From: Coleofasciculus sp. S288
GTDB lineage: Bacteria > Cyanobacteriota > Cyanobacteriia > Cyanobacteriales > Coleofasciculaceae
Direction of reading: 5' to 3'
Assembly: GCA_020216575.1 (NCBI GenBank)
Contig: JAIUYC010000115.1
Location: forward strand, 1 to 8,359
Length of the DNA stretch: 8,359 nt
In this document: positions 1-4,785 of the stretch, in pieces
Layout of the letters: every line of letters starts with the position of its first letter
How positions within the stretch are numbered: position 1 is the stretch's first letter
Made by a program: the position numbers and the translations under genes
Notes under the pieces: generated by a model
Databases searched by the model: none
Told to the model about the DNA's origin: nothing
Seen by the model: only the letters and a program-made list of their open reading frames with translations

Positions 1-2
1 GA

Positions 3-170
3 CTGCAAGCGGATGGTCGGGTAGGGCCAAGCTTACAGCATGTCTCCAAGCGGAAGTCCAAGACCAGTTTGATTTATCAGGTGATTAGTGGTCAGACACC
101 ACCTATGCCAAAGTTCCAGCCCAGTCCCCAAGAAATGGCAGACCTCTTAAGTTACTTGGAAAAATTGTAA
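3..170 (+). CDS. C-terminal end of a c-type cytochrome domain (5' truncated by the window)
   Basis: Reading from base 3, the frame is open to the TAA at 168-170 and gives 55 residues ending in SYLEKL. The fragment matches the distal half of a class I cytochrome c domain. It has a GPSL segment near its start, then a helix, then the TPPMPKF motif whose Met is the expected sixth (distal) haem iron ligand, and finally the C-terminal helix (EMADLLSYLEKL) that packs on the haem. The CxxCH haem-attachment site would lie upstream, outside the window. The domain may be a small soluble electron carrier or the tail of a larger periplasmic dehydrogenase; the fragment cannot distinguish these. It converges on the ABC transporter gene with a 24-nt gap between the stop codons, and no clear terminator is visible in that gap. 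The assignment to cytochrome c is fairly secure from the Met motif and its spacing; the full-length product is unknown. Confidence 0.72.
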   Translation: MQADGRVGPSLQHVSKRKSKTSLIYQVISGQTPPMPKFQPSPQEMADLLSYLEKL

Positions 171-194
171 ATGGGGTTAGGGGCTTGTGCTGAT

Positions 195-1946
195 TTAACT
201 AAATTGCTGAGCATAGAATTGAGCATAGCGACCCCCTTGCTGTAACAATTCTTTATGTGTTCCTGATTCGGTAATCTGTCCCTGCTCGACGACGAGAATC
301 CTATCGGCACGGCGCACGGTTGTTAGGCGGTGAGCGATGATAAAAACGGTGCGCTCTTTCATAATCCGCTCTAGGGCTTCTTGCACGAGGGCTTCAGATT
401 CGGAATCTAAAGCTGAGGTGGCTTCATCAAGGATGAGGATGCTGGGGTTGAGGAGAACGGCACGAGCGATCGCAATTCGCTGTCGCTGTCCCCCTGATAA
501 GTTAATCCCCCGTTCTCCGACCCAGGTGTGATACCCCTGTGAAAACTGGCTGATAAATTGGTGAGCATTGGCAATCTCCGCTGCTGCCTGAACGTCTTGG
601 AGGTTAAAGTTGGCTTGACCAAAGGCGATGTTTTGAGCGATCGTGCCGGAAAATAAGATGGTTTCCTGGGGTACAATTCCAATCTGCCGCCGCAAACTCG
701 GCAGTGTCACGTCCTGAATATCAATGCCATCAATTAAAATTTGTCCAGCTTGAGGGTCATAGAAGCGAGGGAGAAGATTAACCAGCGTCGTTTTTCCCGC
801 ACCCGATGGTCCGACCAAGGCTATCATTTCTCCAGGTGATGCCAGAAAGCTGATGCTTTTTAGCACCCAACGCGATCGCTCTCCTGTTTCCTCTCTTCCT
901 TGCTTGTGATAGGCAAATGATACGTTACAATATTCGACTTTACCAGTGACAGGCGGTAAAACAATTGCACCAGGCTTCTCCACCACTGTTGGCTGAATTG
1001 CCACTAATTCAAAAATGCGATCGACAGACGCCTCACCCTGCTTAAACTCGTTGTAATTACTAGTAATGTGGGCAATGGGGTCAATGAGTAGTGCTGCCCC
1101 AGCCAGATAGCTAACAAATTCTGTTCCCGTTAGATTGCCGACTGAAATTTGCCATCCACCTAGGAAAAACAGCAACAACACGCTGATGGCATATAGAAAT
1201 CCGACTACGGGGTTCTGAATTGCCTTCAAATGCTCAGCAGCATACTTAGCTTGACGATTTTGCTCAGCTTCAATGGCAAAGCGTTCAATTTCATACTCTT
1301 CAGCGGCAAACGCTTGCACCAAGCGAATTCCGCTAAATACCTCCGTCAGCAAAGCGGATAGATCGGAGATGCGATTTTGGCTGCGTCGGGAAAACTTCAG
1401 CATCTGTTCGCCAAACCAGCCAATTAAAATCCCCATCAATGGTGCAACTAAAAACGTTGCCAGCGTTAACTGCCAGTTGAGATAGATCATGTAGCCTAGC
1501 ACGACGATGAGTTGCAACACACAGGGGACAAAGTCATGGAAGAGTTTATTGACGACCTCGCCAATGCGATCGATATCTTCGGTGAGGCGATAGGTTAGAT
1601 CTCCAGTCTGAGCTGTTTCAAAATAGCTGAGGTTGAGACGATGGATGTGAGCGTAAACCTGCTTGCGTAAGTCGAGGGCAACGGCGAGTGCCGCTTTCGC
1701 CATGAGAGAATCCTGACCGTACTGGACGATTGTCTGGACAAGAAAAACCAGCGTCAGGACTCCAGCGACTTGGGCAAGCGCAACCATGTTGCCCTGTCCG
1801 ATGAATTGAGCGATTTGACCGGCGAGTGACGCTTGTATCGGCCAGAACACAGTGAACCCCAAGGTGCAAGCAAACGCTTGAGTGATGGTTTTCCAGTGGG
1901 GGCGGATATAGGGCAGAAGTTGCCAGTAATGCGATCGCGTTTTCAA
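195..1946 (-). CDS. ABC exporter half-transporter, MsbA-like (TM domain fused to ATPase domain)
   Basis: This 583-residue protein has the size and layout of a type IV ABC exporter half-transporter (MsbA is 582 aa), which works as a homo- or heterodimer in the inner membrane. Residues about 20-300 hold the membrane domain, with hydrophobic helices near 22-45, 60-78, 138-156, 158-178, 246-266 and 278-295. Residues about 335-580 are the nucleotide-binding domain: Walker A GPSGAGKT at 379-386, Q-loop Gln427, signature LSGGQ at 483-487, Walker B ILILD at 503-507 followed by catalytic Glu508, and switch His539. All catalytic residues are present, so it should be active. The start is TTG (1946-1944). 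AGGA (plus-strand 1956-1959) lies 9 nt upstream, the frame is closed by TAG 14 codons upstream, and no ATG or GTG intervenes. Substrate is not readable; lipids, glycolipids or peptides are typical. HepA-like polysaccharide export is a known cyanobacterial alternative, but nothing here supports it specifically. It appears monocistronic. Confidence 0.95.
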   Translation of the reverse strand: MKTRSHYWQLLPYIRPHWKTITQAFACTLGFTVFWPIQASLAGQIAQFIGQGNMVALAQVAGVLTLVFLVQTIVQYGQDSLMAKAALAVALDLRKQVYAHIHRLNLSYFETAQTGDLTYRLTEDIDRIGEVVNKLFHDFVPCVLQLIVVLGYMIYLNWQLTLATFLVAPLMGILIGWFGEQMLKFSRRSQNRISDLSALLTEVFSGIRLVQAFAAEEYEIERFAIEAEQNRQAKYAAEHLKAIQNPVVGFLYAISVLLLFFLGGWQISVGNLTGTEFVSYLAGAALLIDPIAHITSNYNEFKQGEASVDRIFELVAIQPTVVEKPGAIVLPPVTGKVEYCNVSFAYHKQGREETGERSRWVLKSISFLASPGEMIALVGPSGAGKTTLVNLLPRFYDPQAGQILIDGIDIQDVTLPSLRRQIGIVPQETILFSGTIAQNIAFGQANFNLQDVQAAAEIANAHQFISQFSQGYHTWVGERGINLSGGQRQRIAIARAVLLNPSILILDEATSALDSESEALVQEALERIMKERTVFIIAHRLTTVRRADRILVVEQGQITESGTHKELLQQGGRYAQFYAQQFS

Positions 1947-2072
1947 GCCGTAACGTCCTGTAATACTTTTGTCCTTTGTTAGACGCTACCAGCTTTTTTG
2001 CTGTTTCGCGATCGCTCCCTGGCAAAGATAAAGTGATGTGCCTTCAAGTTGTTTATTGTAGATTGCCCAAAA

Positions 2073-2096
2073 GACGCGGAGACGCGGAGACACGGT
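2073..2096. repeat. Short tandem repeat, three 8-bp units
   Basis: GACGCGGA occurs twice head to tail (2073-2080, 2081-2088), followed by a degenerate third copy GACACGGT (2089-2096). Similar GACGCGGA-type short tandem repeats are common in intergenic DNA of filamentous cyanobacteria (known class, recalled and not searched). It lies in the 205-nt spacer between the ABC transporter start and the 3' end of the 2TM protein gene. I see no gene or clear promoter in the rest of that spacer. Confidence 0.7.
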
Positions 2097-2151
2097 GATG
2101 CAATTTAAGCGACGATTAGCTTATGAGAACTTGCCAAGGGGAGGAGACATT

Positions 2152-2505
2152 TCAGTCTTGTGTATCATCCTTCAGTTCTTTTGTTGATTCATCAAGCTGA
2201 CTTCCTGCACTCTTAATTAGGGGAAGGCAGTAGGACGTAACAATTCTTGAAACTAAATCCACAGTCCTGATAGCTGTTTCTTCTGAAATTGTTCCTGACC
2301 AGAAGAGTGTAATTCCAGTAAAACAAAAAGTAGCACTCACGACAATTAGTGTGCTGGCAAGGTTAAATTTAATCCGGGATTGACGCAGACGTTCTTGGTG
2401 AATGCTATTAGAGCCTGGGGATTGACTAGCGTCTACTAGTTCGTCCTTTTGATTCAGCACTACCAAGGTAACACCGTGATTTTTCTTCGTTTTAATAATC
2501 TTCAT
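2152..2505 (-). CDS. Small two-helix membrane protein, cyanobacterial TRADD-N-associated 2TM family-like
   Basis: The protein has 117 residues. Residues 1-35 are polar and lysine-rich at the start. The motif QERLRQSRIKFNLA (37-50) leads into a strong membrane helix at about 47-69, then a polar turn (SGTISEE) and a second, weaker hydrophobic segment at about 82-98, ending in a charged tail (LDESTKELKDD). The ERLRQ-x-x-FN entry, the short turn and the LD-rich exit match my recollection of the CyanoTRADDas_TM (TRADD-N-associated 2TM) domain, which published comparative work links to predicted conflict or immune systems. The N-terminal effector or adaptor domain usually attached to it is absent or reduced here to about 35 residues. 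The ATG at 2505 is supported by AAGGA 7 nt upstream, and no other start codon lies between it and the upstream in-frame stop. It is divergent from the HTH-ATPase gene across 193 nt. The membrane topology is solid; the family assignment is moderate. Confidence 0.78.
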   Translation of the reverse strand: MKIIKTKKNHGVTLVVLNQKDELVDASQSPGSNSIHQERLRQSRIKFNLASTLIVVSATFCFTGITLFWSGTISEETAIRTVDLVSRIVTSYCLPLIKSAGSQLDESTKELKDDTQD

Positions 2506-2552
2506 GGGCTTGTCCTTAAGCTCTACAATCCCATGAAACTTGATTGCTTGCT

Positions 2553-2565
2553 TAGTTCAGAACTA
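2553..2565. promoter_or_regulatory. Operator-like dyad in the divergent spacer
   Basis: TAGTTC-A-GAACTA is a perfect inverted repeat of 6-bp arms around one central base. It lies 48 nt upstream of the ATG of the 2TM protein gene and 134 nt upstream of the HTH-ATPase gene. Its size suits a dimeric repressor site. Binding is inference from position and symmetry only. Confidence 0.3.
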
Positions 2566-2611
2566 GGAAACGATTAACGTGGGCTGAGTTTTGACTATCC
2601 TATGGCTGATG

Positions 2612-2631
2612 ACTGACTTATTACTGACTTA
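2612..2631. promoter_or_regulatory. Direct repeat with 11-bp spacing upstream of the HTH-ATPase gene
   Basis: ACTGACTTA occurs at 2612-2620 and again at 2623-2631. The two copies are offset by 11 bp, about one helical turn, and are followed by a partial third copy (ACTTATT, from 2634). The pair overlaps a possible -10 element, TAATAC at 2630-2635, for the downstream gene. No convincing -35 box pairs with it, so the promoter call itself is weak. The repeat could be bound by the helix-turn-helix protein encoded 68 nt downstream (autoregulation), but this is untested. Confidence 0.3.
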
Positions 2632-2698
2632 ATACTTATTTGCCTACTGTTAGAGAAAGGAGCGTTATCATTTGAGCAGTTTGGCTTAGTGATGAGTT

Positions 2699-3955
2699 AT
2701 GTCTAGGTCTCTAAAAGTCTCCCCTCAGCATATCAAACGAGTCAAGAGAGCTGTTACGCACAAGAGTTTTCCTCGCCAGAGAGATTTAGCTGAGGCGGTA
2801 CAGTTATCGTTAGCTACTGTCAGTAATTACCTTAATGGCAGACCTGTGGATTTTTCGAGTTTTTATGAAATTTCTCAGAAATTGGGGCTGGATTGGCGAG
2901 AAATAGCTGATTTTGATTCTAAAGACAGGGAACAAGATTTAACTCCTAACCTAGAGCAGACAGAAGCAGAAGTGATTAATTATGTAGAGCGTCCTCCCAT
3001 TGAATCTCGCTGCTTTGACACAATTTCGCAGCCTGGTTCGCTCCTCCGTATTAAAGCGCCGAAGCGGATGGGTAAAACGTTGCTAATAGATAGGATTATC
3101 GATCAAGCAACCAAGCAAAACTATCGAACAGTACGCTTGAATTTGCTACAGGCAGATAAGGACGTCTTGAAAGGTTTAGATGAGTTCTTGCGCTGGTTCT
3201 GTATGTTTGTCAGTCGGCGGCTGGGGATACCGCCTCGACTGGCTGATTATTGGGAGGAGGGTTTAGGTAGCAGTCAGAACTGCACAATCTACTTTGAGGA
3301 GCATCTGTTAGCTCAATTAGACCATCCGTTAGTCTTGATCTTGGATGATGTGGATCAAATTTTTCCCTATGACCATATTGCAGGAGACTTTTTTGCTCTG
3401 CTGCGAGTTTGGCATGAGGAAGCAAGAACTAGCCGCAGTTGGAAAAAGCTTCGTTTGGTTATCGCTCACTCCACAGAAGTTTATATCCAACTCAATTTTA
3501 CTCGTTCGCCGTTTAATGTCGGAGTGCCAATCAAGTTGCCAGAGTTTACTCAACAGCAGGTACAGGATTTAGCAAAACAACAGGGATTAGATTGGGATAG
3601 TTCACAAGTTAAGCAGCTAATGGCTTTGGTAGAAGGGCATCCTTATTTAGTTCAACTAGCTATTTATTCCCTAGCTCGTCAGGACATTACGTTTGAACAA
3701 CTTTTGCAAACAGCACATACAGAATCAGGAATTTATAGCGACCATTTGCGGGGACATTTATGGAATTTACGAGAGCATCCGGAATTGGCTGCGGCGATGA
3801 AAAAAGTGGTTGAGGCAAAGATACCTGTGCAGTTAGAACCGATGCTGGCGTTTAAATTACAAAGTTTGGGATTTATACAACTTAACGGTAATAATGTCAA
3901 TATCCGTTGTAACTTATATTCTCAATATTTTGCTGCTAACATAGCCTGCTCATAG
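2699..3955 (+). CDS. Helix-turn-helix protein with AAA_35-like (STAND-type) ATPase domain
   Basis: The protein has 418 residues. Residues about 5-70 form an XRE-like helix-turn-helix: FPRQRDLAEAVQ is the support helix and LSLATVSNYLNG (36-47) the recognition helix, followed by YEISQKLGLDW. Residues about 95-415 match the cyanobacterial AAA-like (AAA_35) domain. It has an entry motif YVERPPIESRC, a P-loop APKRMGKT with Lys126 and Thr127 (first glycine replaced by Ala, as I recall being usual in this family), Walker B LVLILDD at 211-217, a sensor-like segment RLVIAHSTEVY, and the GHPYL motif (313-317) resembling the GxP motif of STAND ATPases. These are usually nucleotide-switched signalling proteins, often fused to effector domains; here the only partner domain is the DNA-binding one. 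The in-frame TGA at 2693-2695 makes the ATG at 2699 the first possible start. It has no good Shine-Dalgarno; AAAGGAG lies about 37 nt upstream. The next gene begins 76 nt downstream. Role is probably an ATP-dependent regulator (inference). Confidence 0.9.
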   Translation: MSRSLKVSPQHIKRVKRAVTHKSFPRQRDLAEAVQLSLATVSNYLNGRPVDFSSFYEISQKLGLDWREIADFDSKDREQDLTPNLEQTEAEVINYVERPPIESRCFDTISQPGSLLRIKAPKRMGKTLLIDRIIDQATKQNYRTVRLNLLQADKDVLKGLDEFLRWFCMFVSRRLGIPPRLADYWEEGLGSSQNCTIYFEEHLLAQLDHPLVLILDDVDQIFPYDHIAGDFFALLRVWHEEARTSRSWKKLRLVIAHSTEVYIQLNFTRSPFNVGVPIKLPEFTQQQVQDLAKQQGLDWDSSQVKQLMALVEGHPYLVQLAIYSLARQDITFEQLLQTAHTESGIYSDHLRGHLWNLREHPELAAAMKKVVEAKIPVQLEPMLAFKLQSLGFIQLNGNNVNIRCNLYSQYFAANIACS

Positions 3956-3967
3956 CTGGTTGGGTGT

Positions 3968-4000
3968 AGCTCCCCCCAACCCCCCTTTTTTAGGGGGGCT
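3968..4000. repeat. G/C-run palindromic repeat (dispersed cyanobacterial type)
   Basis: Two C-runs (3972-3977 and 3980-3985) are followed by a T-run and a G-run (3993-3998). CCCCCCT pairs with AGGGGGG around a TTTTT loop, and the outer AGC (3968-3970) can alternatively pair with GCT (3998-4000). Runs of this C/T/G pattern recur in spacers of many cyanobacterial genomes. No T-tract follows the stem on either strand, so I do not call it an intrinsic terminator, although the hairpin could slow transcription or protect mRNA ends. It sits 13 nt after the HTH-ATPase stop codon and 32 nt before the nuclease gene. Confidence 0.65.
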
Positions 4001-4031
4001 AAGAGTTCTCTAGTATCAAGGAAATGAATTC

Positions 4032-4655
4032 ATGGTTCAAACTATTCAAGCTCAAAAAATAAGTCTCAATGACTTAATTGAAAGGTTTGGCTTAGAACGC
4101 ACAGATGACGATCAATTCTTCCGAGAGTGGCAAGATGATTTGCCTGAACTCACGGAGTTGGAAAAGCAAGTACTAGATGAGGTAAAAGCGGACTATCGTC
4201 ATTTATCCAGGTATCCCATACTCGAACCTATAGTCAAACTTGTGGTGCTGTCACCGTTGTTGAAGCTTGCAGGTTTTTATCGGGTACCTTTTTACCTGAC
4301 TGGTGAGAAGGAGGTGGAAGTGATATCCGAAGATGAGGGAATCTTGGTGAAGGGACGCCTTGATCTTCTAGTTTTTACTCCTCAGTTTTGGATACTCACG
4401 ATTGAGGCAAAAGGCATGAAATATTCCCTTGAAGTGGGCATACCTCAAGCACTGACTTATATGCTGGATAATCCTAATCCTGAAAAGCCTGCTTATGGTT
4501 TTGTTACGAATGGGAGTGAGTTTAGATTTCTGAAACTAACAAAACAAGGTACTCCGAAATATGGTCAGTCGTATTTGTTTTCGTTAGATCGCGGAGATGA
4601 CCTGTACACTGTCCTGAAGATATTGAAACGTCTTGGTCAGTTGGTCAGTCAATAG
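4032..4655 (+). CDS. PD-(D/E)XK nuclease-fold protein, type I restriction HsdR-N-like family
   Basis: The protein has 207 residues, close to the usual length of an abundant cyanobacterial family often labelled restriction endonuclease subunit R. The nuclease core is readable. GRLDLLV supplies Asp111, the following beta-strand WILTIEAKG supplies Glu125 and Lys127 (D-x13-E-x-K), and the next helix carries Gln139-x3-Tyr143 (QALTY), the QxxxY motif seen in RecB-type members. Glu65 is a possible first acidic residue. All core positions are intact, so metal-dependent DNA cleavage is plausible. There is no helicase, methylase or specificity domain in the protein or the window, so this is not a complete restriction system. 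AAGGAA at 4018-4023 is 8 nt upstream of the ATG, and TAG at 4011-4013 closes the frame. It follows the HTH-ATPase on the same strand. Palindromic repeats lie on both sides. Fold is fairly secure; substrate and biological role are unknown. Confidence 0.85.
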   Translation: MVQTIQAQKISLNDLIERFGLERTDDDQFFREWQDDLPELTELEKQVLDEVKADYRHLSRYPILEPIVKLVVLSPLLKLAGFYRVPFYLTGEKEVEVISEDEGILVKGRLDLLVFTPQFWILTIEAKGMKYSLEVGIPQALTYMLDNPNPEKPAYGFVTNGSEFRFLKLTKQGTPKYGQSYLFSLDRGDDLYTVLKILKRLGQLVSQ

Positions 4656-4666
4656 CTAATTAGCTA
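4653..4666. repeat. 14-bp perfect palindrome over the nuclease stop codon
   Basis: TAGCTAATTAGCTA is self-complementary and begins with the TAG stop codon of the nuclease gene. It is A/T-rich, without a loop or T-tract, so it is not a terminator. It may be chance or a small protein-binding site. Confidence 0.35.
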
Positions 4667-4687
4667 GAACTAGATACAGCCTAGACA

Positions 4688-4745
4688 GGGCGGGTTTTGT
4701 ACAAGGATTATCGACTGTTCCTATAGTTTCTGGTTAAACCCGCCC
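4688..4745. repeat. Inverted repeat with 10-bp arms (MITE-like or extragenic palindrome)
   Basis: GGGCGGGTTT (4688-4697) is exactly complementary to AAACCCGCCC (4736-4745), enclosing 38 nt. Beyond the right arm the sequence continues CTACA, giving the CCCGCCCCTACA ending that is widespread in cyanobacterial spacers (recalled, not searched). No target-site duplication is evident. It lies between the nuclease gene and the receptor-ATPase gene and probably separates their transcripts; no T-tract makes it a clear terminator. Confidence 0.7.
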
Positions 4746-4785
4746 CTACAAAAAATTTAACTCGAAAGTTCCAAACAAATAATAA

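Noticed and set aside
1618..2025. 135-codon - strand ORF overlapping the 5' part of the ABC transporter in another frame
   Set aside because: It overlaps a conserved coding region, and its translation (Ser, Arg, Pro and His rich) looks like an out-of-frame shadow.
2591..2635. Sigma70-type promoter with TTGACT at 2591 and TAATAC at 2630
   Set aside because: The spacing between the boxes is 33 nt, far from 16-18, and neither box has a good partner at the proper distance. Only a low-confidence -10 is mentioned.
3968..4000. Terminator for the HTH-ATPase gene
   Set aside because: The hairpin is strong, but the T-run is in the loop and no T-tract follows the stem on either strand, so it fits a dispersed repeat better.
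4032..4655. Complete type I restriction-modification system
   Set aside because: Only a short nuclease-fold protein is present; there is no HsdM, HsdS or helicase motor in the window.
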